Source: Planctomyces sp. (GTDB lineage Bacteria > Planctomycetota > Planctomycetia > Planctomycetales > Planctomycetaceae). Taken from it: a stretch of DNA of 49,902 nt. The stretch's first letter is position 1. Each line of letters begins with the position of its first letter. The stretch spans positions 1-49,902 of the forward strand of contig SXKJ01000470.1 in assembly GCA_005778115.1 (NCBI GenBank), given 5' to 3'. Made by a program: the position numbers and the translations under genes. The notes below the pieces were generated by a model that saw only the letters and a list, made by a program, of their open reading frames with translations, made no database searches and was not told the origin of the DNA. Shown piece by piece: positions 16,509 through 25,224 of the stretch.

Positions 16509-17915
16509 CTACACAAACCTCGAGATCGGCCCCTTTTGGTTGCGCTTCATCTTCTCGAGCGCCACATCTAATTCGCCGTAGTGCTCGATCGGGTTGCCGT
16601 AGGCGTTGAGAAGCGTTGTGTACCAGTTGCCGAGCGTCTTGTGACCTTCCTCTCCCCAATGAGGCAGGCGGATGTAGCGGCCGGCGATGTCGAGCTTGGC
16701 GTTGCGGCCTGAGAAGACGACGAACGGCCATTCGATGCCGGTGCTGTGATGCGTCTCGCCGTTGTCCGGGAAGTAGAAGAGCATCGTGTTGTCGAACATG
16801 TTGCCGTCCGCCTCGGGCACAGCTTTCAAGCGCGTGATGATCTTGTCGATCAAGGCCATGTGCTGAGTGCGAACCGTGCGGCGGATCTCGTCCGCATTGA
16901 GCGAACCGAAACCTTTGCCGTGCCCGACGTCGTGCAGGTTGACCCGTTCGTTCTCGATCCCGTTCAGCCCGGTGTAGTGCGTGCCGAGTTCATCGACCGT
17001 GAACGTGACGACGTTCGTCATGCCCGAGATCAAAGTTGCCAACAGAATCTCGGTGTGCCCCCACTGCCGATCGGTCGTGCTGAGATCATCGGCCAGATAC
17101 TTCGCGTCGAGCTGCGGCAGGTTGCGACGAATCACATCGGACATCTCTTCGAGCTTCTGGTTGCGAGCACGAATCGCGTCGATGGACTCGGCGTAGTTGG
17201 CGACCTTCGCGCGCTCAGTGCCAGAGACCTGCGCCGCGATCCCCGTTTGACTGCCGGCCGTGAACTCCAACACGCGACGTTCGAGTTCGTACTGAATGCG
17301 GTCGCTTTGATTGTTGGAGACCGACTTGAAGAGTTCTCGCAGCGCAACTTTGGGCGAACCGAAGGCGTAGTTGGGTTGCTGCGGACCGCGGGCCGAGAAA
17401 CCCTTTTCGATGCCGTTCAGATTACCGCGAGCGTTGCCGCCATCGTTTGGGAAGCAGGCCAGTTCGATGTGCTCCAGCGGCGACGGGAACATGCGGGCGA
17501 GTTCGAAGTCGACCGTCGCCCACTTGATCGAAGTCAGCGCTTCGTTGGCCTTGTAGACGCCGAGCGACGACTGCCAGGTGTGATGCCCCGTCGTACACAT
17601 CTTGCCGGAGAGACCTTGCAGGATCGTCATCTGACTTTTGTGCTCGGCAACGGAACTCATCCACTCGGGCAGTTCATGTTCCTTCAAATCGACTGAGAAC
17701 GGCTGCTTGCGTTGCTCCTTTTCCTTGTCGGTGTTGCTCAGCGACGGCGGCACCATCACTTGCGGAAAGAGGCCATTGCCCTTGTGCATGAAGATGAATC
17801 GACGCGGCGCAGAACTCGTTTGCGGAGCACCGAACGCGGTCTGCAACCACGGAGCGAGCATGAGGCCGCTCGATGTTGCGGCAGACGCTTGAAGGAAGGC
17901 ACGGCGAGTGAGCAT
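16509..17915 (-). CDS. DUF1552 exported protein with Tat signal
   Basis: 468 residues from the ATG at 17915, starting MLTRRAFLQASAATSSGLML, which carries a twin-arginine motif and hydrophobic core. The body matches DUF1552 (FIFMHKGNGLFPQVMVPP, LQGLSGKMCTTGHHTWQSSL, FPNDGGNARGNL, DNTMLFYFPDNGETHH, WPFVVFSGRNAKLDIAGRY). DUF1552 proteins are related to sulfatase/DUF1501-like folds and almost always follow a DUF1592 cytochrome gene; that gene lies directly upstream here. Both appear to act together in the periplasm, but no reaction is established. Tat export suggests a cofactor or folded metal site. Confidence 0.85.
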   Translation of the reverse strand: MLTRRAFLQASAATSSGLMLAPWLQTAFGAPQTSSAPRRFIFMHKGNGLFPQVMVPPSLSNTDKEKEQRKQPFSVDLKEHELPEWMSSVAEHKSQMTILQGLSGKMCTTGHHTWQSSLGVYKANEALTSIKWATVDFELARMFPSPLEHIELACFPNDGGNARGNLNGIEKGFSARGPQQPNYAFGSPKVALRELFKSVSNNQSDRIQYELERRVLEFTAGSQTGIAAQVSGTERAKVANYAESIDAIRARNQKLEEMSDVIRRNLPQLDAKYLADDLSTTDRQWGHTEILLATLISGMTNVVTFTVDELGTHYTGLNGIENERVNLHDVGHGKGFGSLNADEIRRTVRTQHMALIDKIITRLKAVPEADGNMFDNTMLFYFPDNGETHHSTGIEWPFVVFSGRNAKLDIAGRYIRLPHWGEEGHKTLGNWYTTLLNAYGNPIEHYGELDVALEKMKRNQKGPISRFV

Positions 17916-17953
17916 GAAGATGTTCCTTGGGAATTTGAGTTGTACCAAGTCTT

Positions 17954-18021
17954 GTGAGCCGCAAGGCGCTAGCCGTGGGTTCTGTCGCGGCACAACCCGC
18001 GGCTAGCGCCTTGCGGCTCAC
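17954..18021. repeat. Family B palindrome between DUF1592 and DUF1552 genes
   Basis: 68 bp. GTGAGCCGCAAGGCGCTAGC continues as CGTGGGTT and pairs with the right arm at 27 of 28 positions. It occupies most of the gap between the two functionally linked genes, so it is transcribed in their presumed shared mRNA. Confidence 0.85.
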
Positions 18022-18045
18022 GCACATCAATACGAACAGAGTATG

Positions 18046-20583
18046 TCATTTTCGATACATGATCGACTCCGAACTCAGCAGCGACACGACGACGGCTTGA
18101 AAGCTGCCGCCGCTGCTGACGTAGGCTCGGTCGGCGTCGATGAGCGTTTGCGAGTCGCTCAGCAGTTCGTTGCGACCGAGGAAGAAGCGGAAGGCGTGCC
18201 GGATGATCGACTGCCGCACGCGGTCGGATTTCGCGAGCCGGTCGATCATGTCGAGCGCGTTGGTCACGTCGCCGTCGAGCGTCGCGTCGCCCGTCCCTTC
18301 AAGGCGACCGGTCGAGATCAGCGGAGCCGTTTTGTAAGTGTCGGCTCCGTACTTCGCCGTCGCTTTGGCAATCAGGCTGTCGGGATGTTCGAGCGACTCG
18401 GCGGTGCGCCGGCGACCGAAGTCGTCGTACATCTCGAAGGCCAATCCGAGCGGGTTCATGTACTGATGACACTTCCAGCATTCCTGCTTGCTGGTCGCGG
18501 TGGCGAGTCGCTCGCGCAGCGTCTTGTCGGCGTGCTCGGGGATCTGAGCATCCACGGTGATCGGCACATCGGGCACGCTGCCGGCCAGTAGCTTTTCGCG
18601 AATCCACTTGCCGCGCCGAATCGGGTCGGTTGCCGAGTTCTGCGAGTGCGCAATCAGCCACGCGGGATGAGTTAGCAACCCTTTGCGATGAGCGATCGGA
18701 AACGGCTGCTCGACGGGGTAGTCCCAATACTCCGGCTTGTCGCGCGGCTCTTTGTATCGCGGCGTCTCGACTCGTTCGTAACGACCTCGCTCCGGCAGCG
18801 GCGGCAGGCTGTAGCTCTGCGAATGGTGATAGCTGTAGCCGTGCGTGAAAGGTCCGCGAGTAAACGGAGTCCGCCCCTGCCCGAACGTGTCTTGGAAGTA
18901 ATACATGTAGGACAAGAACGACCGCTTCTCTTTCCACAGCTCCTTCGTGCGCGGATCAAGAATCTTCGCGGCGACCAGCAGCTTGAAATGCTCGTTCATC
19001 ACGTCTTCCGGCTTCGTCTTCCAGTCGCTGTCCTTGATCGCCTCATACGACCGTTTCCAAAGCTCAATGCATTCGCGCCCGGCCTGCGTATCCATGTTGT
19101 GATAGACGAAGAAACGATCCATCGTGAGCAGCGTCTCGAACACGCGATCGTCTTGCTTCAGGCACGCGATCACGAACTCGTCCGCTTCTTGAACGAGCCA
19201 ACCGGGCGAGCCCATGTGGCCTCGATCCGGGTTCTGGTAGTAGCCGCCACTGCGCGGGCTGTCTTTGAAAACTTTCATCGCGGCCGGGTAGCCGAAGAAC
19301 TCGCGGACGAACCGCACCAACTTCGGATGCGACGTCACATGCGATTGGATGTGCTTGCCGTTGAGCGACGGATCGACCGGCGCGCAGTAGTAGTTCTGAT
19401 CCGCGAGCAACCGCTGCACTTCGCGCCGGTAATCTTCTTGACTCAGCAACCGCCCCTCGTCCGCCGCTTGCTTCAGCTCCGCATCCGGGCCGCGATCACC
19501 GAGCGCATATGAGATCGCGAAAGCCGCCTCGCGAGGCGAGAGCTTCACGCGGCCGTGCACATCCGGCGGCCCCGCGCCGAACTCCAGTCGATACAGAAAC
19601 TCGGACTCGAGCAGCACAGTCACGAGCATCTGCCGCAGCCCTTCGGTATTGCCGCCGAGCATGATCGCATCGCGCGTGAGTGCCACATACTTCCGCACTT
19701 CCTCGTCGGTCGCGCGGCGTTGCAGGACGCACTCGAACTGCGCCTGCACGGCGCTGGCGATCTCTTCATCCGACGGTGCGTCGGTCTTGAGCACGATCTG
19801 CTCGAAGGCCGCCGGAGTCGTCTTCGGAGACCAACGATCCATCTGATTCTCCCACTGATCCGCCTTCAGCTCGCCCTTCTTCACGCGAGCCGCTCGCAAC
19901 TGCCGTGCAGAGATCCATTGAGCGTTGCCGAGCATCACCAGCAGATGCCCGCCATCCAGCGCGGTGAGGTCGTAGTAGCGCACTCCCGATTGATCGGGCA
20001 GCACGAACGGATTCGTCACGCCATAAAAACCCTGCAAGCGCCGCCCGTCCCGTTCCTGTCCCTGCAACTGAAACACATCGAGCACCCGCTCGGTGAAAAT
20101 CTGCGGACTGACGAGCCAACGCCGCGCCGGCGTGAACGGCTTCGCTGTGACCCCGCCGCTGAAGAGCTTCGCGTGATCGACTCGATTGCCATAGTTCGGC
20201 AACCGCAAGTTGTCTTCGAGCGTCGGTGTGTTGTTCTTCCGCAACTCGCTGGCGAACCAATCCGAGACAAGCTGCCGCTGTTCAGCACTCGGCTGACTGG
20301 CGTCCCGCGGCGGCATCAGCCCGAAGACGATTTGCTCCTGTGCCTTCCCTATCACCTCCAACCGCGCGGTCATCTCCAGCGACGCCAGTGAATCCAGTCG
20401 CAACTCCGCCTCGCGCGTCTGCTCGCCATGACACTCCGCGCAGAACTTGTTGAGCACGGCGGCCACATCCTTCGGAACCGTCACGTCTCCGGCAACATTC
20501 TGCGCGCAGACCGACGCCTGTGTCATAAGCAACAACAGCCAAGCAAGCACCAGGTATGAAGCAATCGTTTGCACTCTGTTCAT
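18046..20583 (-). CDS. DUF1592-family exported cytochrome-domain protein
   Basis: 845 residues with a signal peptide (MNRVQTIASYLVLAWLLLLM). An N-terminal PSCyt1-type haem motif CAECH lies near residue 40 (FCAECHGEQTREAELRLDSL). The DUF1587, DUF1595, DUF1592, DUF1588 and DUF1585 regions follow, recognisable by FSPREAAFAIS-like text (LSPREAAFAISYALGDRGPD), SFLSYMYYFQDTFG, HPAWLIAHSQNSATDPIRRG and a late CWKCH (ECWKCHQYMNPLGLAFEMYD). The closing segment (IIRHAFRFFLGRNE) is intact. These giant PVC-specific proteins are periplasmic and haem-binding; their substrate is unknown. It pairs with the DUF1552 gene downstream. The start at 20583 avoids a spurious upstream extension. Confidence 0.85.
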   Translation of the reverse strand: MNRVQTIASYLVLAWLLLLMTQASVCAQNVAGDVTVPKDVAAVLNKFCAECHGEQTREAELRLDSLASLEMTARLEVIGKAQEQIVFGLMPPRDASQPSAEQRQLVSDWFASELRKNNTPTLEDNLRLPNYGNRVDHAKLFSGGVTAKPFTPARRWLVSPQIFTERVLDVFQLQGQERDGRRLQGFYGVTNPFVLPDQSGVRYYDLTALDGGHLLVMLGNAQWISARQLRAARVKKGELKADQWENQMDRWSPKTTPAAFEQIVLKTDAPSDEEIASAVQAQFECVLQRRATDEEVRKYVALTRDAIMLGGNTEGLRQMLVTVLLESEFLYRLEFGAGPPDVHGRVKLSPREAAFAISYALGDRGPDAELKQAADEGRLLSQEDYRREVQRLLADQNYYCAPVDPSLNGKHIQSHVTSHPKLVRFVREFFGYPAAMKVFKDSPRSGGYYQNPDRGHMGSPGWLVQEADEFVIACLKQDDRVFETLLTMDRFFVYHNMDTQAGRECIELWKRSYEAIKDSDWKTKPEDVMNEHFKLLVAAKILDPRTKELWKEKRSFLSYMYYFQDTFGQGRTPFTRGPFTHGYSYHHSQSYSLPPLPERGRYERVETPRYKEPRDKPEYWDYPVEQPFPIAHRKGLLTHPAWLIAHSQNSATDPIRRGKWIREKLLAGSVPDVPITVDAQIPEHADKTLRERLATATSKQECWKCHQYMNPLGLAFEMYDDFGRRRTAESLEHPDSLIAKATAKYGADTYKTAPLISTGRLEGTGDATLDGDVTNALDMIDRLAKSDRVRQSIIRHAFRFFLGRNELLSDSQTLIDADRAYVSSGGSFQAVVVSLLSSESIMYRK

Positions 20584-20694
20584 CACCCTTGAAGAAATAA
20601 GGTTGTTCGATCCGCGCCAAAGGCACCTTTGAACTTTGATGAGTCTACGGGGAGATATTCCACCTGTCGCTCGTCGCAGCATCCCGAGAGCGGC

Positions 20695-22557
20695 TCATTC
20701 CCACTCCAATCTTGCCAGTGTCGGTGCAGTGCCGGTCCATAAAGATTTGCGAGTCGCCGTCGAGCCGCGTTCTACGAAGTGACGGCAGATACCGAACTGA
20801 TCAACGCCGTCCCAAGACTTCAACGCACCGCCTTCGGCAACAAAGTCCTTGGCTTCGAGGAGGACCGACTGTTCGGCGTCTGAGCCTGCGATTTCTCGCT
20901 CACAGACGAACGTCTTGCGCGGGCCACGATACGAACGCCATTCGTTCTCGATGACGACGAAGCTCAGCGTGTTGGTCTTGGGCATCTTCAACGTGAGTTT
21001 GAGTTTCGCTCCATCGCGGCCTCGCCAGACGGGATCGGTCAGCTTGCGCGTCCAGAACTGCGCCAACGTCAGATGATCGGCGTTGACCGAGAACCAATCG
21101 CGCATCGCAGATGACGACGAAAAGTTGTCGATGAGCAGACTCACCTTGAGCGACGCGACGACGCCCGCGTCACTCAACGCGACCGGTTTCAAGGTGTGAA
21201 ACTGACTGCTCACACAGAGTTCAGTGACCGGCTTGCTGTGGCCAGGAATGGCAGCCAACGACTCAGCCTTCGGTAGTGTGTGATAGACGTTGGCGAACGC
21301 GAACAGCGGCAGGTCGAGCGAATGCAGCGGAAGCTCCCCCACGAACGATTCGCCGTCGCGCGTCACATCCGCACTCCGCCAGAAGCGGGCACGCGGGTCG
21401 GGATCAACGCTGTAGTAAATCTCACAACGAGCGACTGGCAGCGACTTCACGTCGGGAATGACGCGAAGTTCCGGCACACGATCCGCCGTCTGCAAAACGA
21501 GCCGCGACTCGGGCGTCTCAGGCAGTGCCGGGCCCCCTTTGAGATGATGATCGAACCATAGCGGCATCGAGACCGCGACTTCGGGACTGAGTCGGTGATT
21601 GACGTGTTGCGTCCACGAGAACCGCAGCGACTGATTCGGGATCAGCGCGTTCGTGCGATAGACATCGTCCATCCAACCATGAAAGTCGTTCGTCGCGCTG
21701 CGATGCAGGACCGGGCAACGGATGAGCGGTGCATAGCTTTCAAAGCTGAGGGTGCGTCGGAAGAGATCGACATCCCCTTTGATGTGATTCTGCTGAACGA
21801 CTCCGCCGAGAACCTCATGCGGTTGCCAACGCCAGCCAGCTCCACCAACGGCAGGGACCGCAGCCTTCACGCGGTTATCCGTTCCCGCGACGTACATCGT
21901 GAGATTTCCACCCATCGAATACCCGTGAACGCCTAGCCGCTTCGGATCAACTTCGGGCTGCTGCTCTAGAAACGTCAGTCCACGCCGACAAGCGAGCGCC
22001 AGCAAGTACCAGTTGTTGTTCTTGGGATGCTCGATCTGCTCGTAGAGTTGCAGTGGCCCCGGCAGGATCGAATTGTAGCGAGTGGCATTGAGCTGACTCG
22101 GATCGACCGCGCCCCAATCGGTATTCGGATCACCCGGCTGAGCACCCTCAACCGAATTGAACGGCACTTGTCCCGCCGATCCGCCCCAATTCACCGACAA
22201 GCCCGCATACCCGCGTGACACAAGCAACTTCACTTCGCTCAAGAAGGCCCGCTGCCCGCCGCCGTGAATGTGCATGACTGCCGGCAACTTTTCGTGCTGG
22301 CCTTTAGCATTTTCGGGAAAGCCAAAGATGGCCGTCATACGAGCCGTCTTCCCCTTAAACGTCCCGACGACAAACCGCACATGCCGAAACACACCGCCGT
22401 CTTCTTTGAACTCACGAATGACCTCGGTGTCGAGCGAGTCCTTCTGAGGATCAAAGTCGGCCCAAAGCTGCTCGACAGTCTGAGGAACCTCCTCCGCGCG
22501 CGACGCCGCGAAGGTTGAGAGTAGGAGTCCAACAAACAGAATTCGCGTGTGAGTCAT
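20695..22557 (-). CDS. Exported alpha/beta-hydrolase (acetyl-xylan-esterase/dienelactone-hydrolase type)
   Basis: 620 residues with a signal peptide (MTHTRILFVGLLLSTFAASR). The hydrolase core has an oxyanion-type HIHGGG motif near residue 95, the nucleophile elbow GVHGYSMGGNL (Ser) near 220, an acid region around SATNDFHGWMDD and a QHVNHRLS histidine. The C-terminal 250 residues are beta-rich and unusual for an esterase; they read as one or two sandwich domains (LTLKMPKTNTLSFVVIENEW). The ATG overlaps the stop of the preceding DUF6288-like gene (ATGA), so both are translated together. The likely substrate is an acylated carbohydrate; this is inferred from family and region. Confidence 0.75.
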   Translation of the reverse strand: MTHTRILFVGLLLSTFAASRAEEVPQTVEQLWADFDPQKDSLDTEVIREFKEDGGVFRHVRFVVGTFKGKTARMTAIFGFPENAKGQHEKLPAVMHIHGGGQRAFLSEVKLLVSRGYAGLSVNWGGSAGQVPFNSVEGAQPGDPNTDWGAVDPSQLNATRYNSILPGPLQLYEQIEHPKNNNWYLLALACRRGLTFLEQQPEVDPKRLGVHGYSMGGNLTMYVAGTDNRVKAAVPAVGGAGWRWQPHEVLGGVVQQNHIKGDVDLFRRTLSFESYAPLIRCPVLHRSATNDFHGWMDDVYRTNALIPNQSLRFSWTQHVNHRLSPEVAVSMPLWFDHHLKGGPALPETPESRLVLQTADRVPELRVIPDVKSLPVARCEIYYSVDPDPRARFWRSADVTRDGESFVGELPLHSLDLPLFAFANVYHTLPKAESLAAIPGHSKPVTELCVSSQFHTLKPVALSDAGVVASLKVSLLIDNFSSSSAMRDWFSVNADHLTLAQFWTRKLTDPVWRGRDGAKLKLTLKMPKTNTLSFVVIENEWRSYRGPRKTFVCEREIAGSDAEQSVLLEAKDFVAEGGALKSWDGVDQFGICRHFVERGSTATRKSLWTGTAPTLARLEWE

Positions 22558-24080
22558 CGTGTGTGTTCTTTGAGGCCGGTGATCACGAGGCTGCGCTTGG
22601 GGATTGTGAAGATGAACGCGACCACGGACGAGGCCGTCATGCGCGAGTCGGAGCCGTAGCCCGCGTTGTCGCGGTTGGGTTGGTAGTAAAAGCTGCCGTC
22701 GGTGCAGTGGGCCATCGTGAACCACCAGCGGTTGGCGTCCATGAGCTTGCGAAAACTGTCGGGGTCGATGTTCGCGGCGAGTGCCGTGTAGGCCATACCC
22801 ATCGGCGGTGAACCGTGAGTATCTGGGAAGCTCTGCGGATGCTTGCCGATCACCTTGGCATGGGACATCGCTCGTTCGCGATAGACCGGCTCGGAGTACG
22901 GACTAAGGAAGTTGGCGATCCCAGTGGCTCCGGTTCGACCCATGTCGGCCCAGCCGTTGGGAGGTCCGCCGACTTGGTCGCCGTACCAAACGTAGCCGTT
23001 TGGCCCCGTCCCCTTCTTGAGAAACGCGAAAGCCGCGTCGTGCTTCTCGCGGTCGATCTTGATCCCGCAGCGGTGCATCAGGGAATAGGCCAATGCCCCC
23101 TGTCCCGTGATCATCGCGATGGGGCCGTAGCCCTCGAAGCCGGGGTTGTGTCCCCAGCCGCCGTGAGAGTCCTTCGGACCTTTCGGAAACGAATCCGGGT
23201 GCGACTTCTTCGTCTTCGGGTTGATTTGCGACATGTGGAGGTACTGAGCTTTCGCCAGATGATCGTGGACTTCCTGAAGCTCCGGCAGCACCCATTTCTC
23301 GCCGGTCGCCAAGTGGTATTCGCAGAGCACAATCGCGGCGCTCATGTAGGTCCAGTTCATCAAATCGGCATATCGCTTGTCGTTCGGACGAGTCTCCCGG
23401 CAGTGCCAGCGCACATTGCGTTCAATGGCTGGCAGATACTTTGACTCGCCGCTCGCCAGCAGAGCCAGCGGTGCGAACGTGTTGTGAACGGGATCGCCGA
23501 ACGAGCCATCTTCCTGTTGATGCTTGGCAACGTACTCCAACAACTCGGCAAGAACCTTGTCGGACTTGGGACACGTCGCCGGATAGGTCGCGGCGAAACT
23601 GCCGTACTTCTCACCGACATCGAGCACGACTTCTTTGGTCTCGCCGCCGCGTTGCAGTGTGAGCGAGAGCTTGCCTTTTCCGTCACCGCTCTGACTCGCT
23701 TCAAGCACGCTCGCCAGTTCAGAGATGGGACCGTCGGCACCGAAGACTTTCTCGCCGTATCCATCGCGGTGCGGTTCTTGAAACATACGACCGCCCGCGC
23801 CGACGATGAGGTCGCCAACTTCAACATGACCACTGGCCGATGACTTCGGAAAGACATACTTGATGAGCAATGCCTTCGGCTGATCGGCAACCAACTGTGC
23901 TCGCAAACCGGTCAGACCCAGGTTGTAAAACCAACCGGGCACTTCCGCATCCGGCCCCGATTGAGCGCGCTGCCCCCACGGGCTGTCGTTGCCGTTGTAA
24001 TCGACCTGCGCCTGCAACGGCGCTGCTAGGCCGAGCAAGATGAGGCAAGTCAGTCGCAGCATCACGAAGCGAGTCGTCAT
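22554..24080 (-). CDS. Exported DUF6288-like protein with PDZ-like and alpha/alpha-toroid domains
   Basis: 508 residues. The ATG at 24080 follows AAAGGA and opens the signal peptide MTTRFVMLRLTCLILLGLAA. The N-terminal domain (VEVGDLIVGAGGRMF..., LSLTLQRGGETKEVVLDVGE) looks PDZ-like. The rest consists of paired-helix repeats with the QEDGSFGDPVHNTFAPLALL and GHNPGFEGYGPIAMITGQGA motifs of prenyltransferase/squalene-cyclase-like toroids. I assign the DUF6288 family from memory; its function is unknown. It sits between a DHDPS-family lyase (50 bases upstream) and an esterase with which it overlaps, so the three form one operon. An upstream ATG at 24131 (TGATG with the previous stop) is possible. 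Confidence 0.65.
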   Translation of the reverse strand: MTTRFVMLRLTCLILLGLAAPLQAQVDYNGNDSPWGQRAQSGPDAEVPGWFYNLGLTGLRAQLVADQPKALLIKYVFPKSSASGHVEVGDLIVGAGGRMFQEPHRDGYGEKVFGADGPISELASVLEASQSGDGKGKLSLTLQRGGETKEVVLDVGEKYGSFAATYPATCPKSDKVLAELLEYVAKHQQEDGSFGDPVHNTFAPLALLASGESKYLPAIERNVRWHCRETRPNDKRYADLMNWTYMSAAIVLCEYHLATGEKWVLPELQEVHDHLAKAQYLHMSQINPKTKKSHPDSFPKGPKDSHGGWGHNPGFEGYGPIAMITGQGALAYSLMHRCGIKIDREKHDAAFAFLKKGTGPNGYVWYGDQVGGPPNGWADMGRTGATGIANFLSPYSEPVYRERAMSHAKVIGKHPQSFPDTHGSPPMGMAYTALAANIDPDSFRKLMDANRWWFTMAHCTDGSFYYQPNRDNAGYGSDSRMTASSVVAFIFTIPKRSLVITGLKEHTR

Positions 24081-24130
24081 TGATCGATCCTTTGAATTGG
24101 CAATCACTGTGAAAACTATTTTCCTGCTCA

Positions 24131-25075
24131 TCACACTTTGTCCTTGCCTGACCACTGACTCCACCACTGCTGGAAGAGTTTTAGCTGTGCTTCGGCAAAG
24201 TGTTTCTGACTGGGTGAGAGCCGATCGGATTCGTTGAAGTTCAGCTCGAAATCGGCCTCGCCCAGCAGCACGAGCAGATATTTGTAGTACAGCACCAGGT
24301 CCGGCCCTTCGTCGAAACGAGACAGCTCGGCGAAGGCTTCTTCCAGTTCCCGCGCCAATCGCCGGGCTTCGACATCACCGGCGGCAGCTCGTTTGCAAAG
24401 CGCGATCAGGTGCAGCACTTCACGCGGCAGACAATTTCCGATGCCGGTGATCGCACCCACCGCGCCGCAATGAATGAAGCCGTGGCACACCTGCGTATCG
24501 ACGCCCACCATCAGGAGGACGTTGCTGTCGGCGTGAGTGATGTGCTCGGCGGCGTAGCTCAATGAGTTCGCACCACCGAATTCCTTGAAGCCGACGAGAT
24601 TCGGATGCTCGCGACGCAGGTCGAAGAACAGCGGTGCTTTGGTTTCGAACCCGTAATACGGACTGTTGTAGATCACGGCGGGCAGGTTGGGTGCCGCTGA
24701 CAGAACGCCAGCGAAGTGTGCTCGCTGAGCCGCCGGAGAAGTGCCGCGCGACATGAGGCGGGGAATGACCATCAAACCCTTTGCTCCAACATGCTGCGCG
24801 TGAGTGGCATGAGCGGCGGCTCGCGCGGGATTCTGAGCACCCGTGCCGACAATGACAGGGACTCCGGCTTCGGTCAGCCGGCGCACGCCTTCCTGCCGTT
24901 GCTCATCCGTCAGCAGCGGCCAGTCTCCCATCGAGCCGCAGTACACGACTCCGTTCATGCCCGCTGCCATCAAAGCCTGAGCCTTCTTCACGAGGGCCGG
25001 ATAGTTCGGCGTGCGGTCATTCAAGCACGGGGTCATCAGCGCTGGGACACAGCCCTGGAAAATGTTTGAGTTCAT
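24131..25075 (-). CDS. Dihydrodipicolinate-synthase/N-acetylneuraminate-lyase family enzyme
   Basis: 314 residues forming a class I aldolase barrel. The Schiff-base lysine is K164 in LVGFKEFGG and the catalytic tyrosine is Y136 in VIYNSPYYG. The usual G-T-T-G-E loop is GSMGDW (residues 47-52), which departs from true DapA and argues against lysine synthesis. GIGNCLPREVLHL near residue 210 is typical of the superfamily. The gene is next to an enolase-superfamily enzyme. In hydroxyproline and sugar-acid catabolism, DHDPS-family deaminases or lyases (pyrroline-4-hydroxy-2-carboxylate deaminase, KDG-type aldolases) pair with such enzymes. The exact substrate is not readable. Confidence 0.75.
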   Translation of the reverse strand: MNSNIFQGCVPALMTPCLNDRTPNYPALVKKAQALMAAGMNGVVYCGSMGDWPLLTDEQRQEGVRRLTEAGVPVIVGTGAQNPARAAAHATHAQHVGAKGLMVIPRLMSRGTSPAAQRAHFAGVLSAAPNLPAVIYNSPYYGFETKAPLFFDLRREHPNLVGFKEFGGANSLSYAAEHITHADSNVLLMVGVDTQVCHGFIHCGAVGAITGIGNCLPREVLHLIALCKRAAAGDVEARRLARELEEAFAELSRFDEGPDLVLYYKYLLVLLGEADFELNFNESDRLSPSQKHFAEAQLKLFQQWWSQWSGKDKV

Positions 25076-25105
25076 CGCGTTTCCTCACCAAAGGCCTATC
25101 GGTTT

Positions 25106-25130
25106 GTAGCCACGTTCGCCAGAACGTGGG
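25106..25130. repeat. Family A half-element
   Basis: GTAGCCACGTTCGCCAGAAC followed by GTGGG is one arm only of family A. It stands 10 bases from a perfect family B palindrome, so the opposite arm appears to have been lost or replaced by family B. Confidence 0.75.
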
Positions 25131-25140
25131 ATTTCTGTTC

Positions 25141-25205
25141 GTGAGCGGCAAGGCGCTAGCCGCCGGTGATTCTACAAGACCGGCGGCTAGCGCCTTGCCG
25201 CTCAC
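25141..25205. repeat. Family B palindrome, perfect arms
   Basis: Arms of 27 bp (GTGAGCGGCAAGGCGCTAGC then CGCCGGT) pair without mismatch around an 11-base loop. It lies between the enolase-superfamily gene and the DHDPS-family gene. Confidence 0.9.
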
Positions 25206-25224
25206 AACCCTGATGATGCCGTGT

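Noticed and set aside
16427..18021. CRISPR array suggested by repeated GTGAGCCG and CGTAGCC units
   Set aside because: The units are inverted repeats scattered between genes, not evenly spaced direct repeats with spacers.
24131..25075. DapA of lysine biosynthesis
   Set aside because: The G-T-T-G-E loop is changed to GSMGDW and the neighbours are catabolic, so a true dihydrodipicolinate synthase is unlikely.
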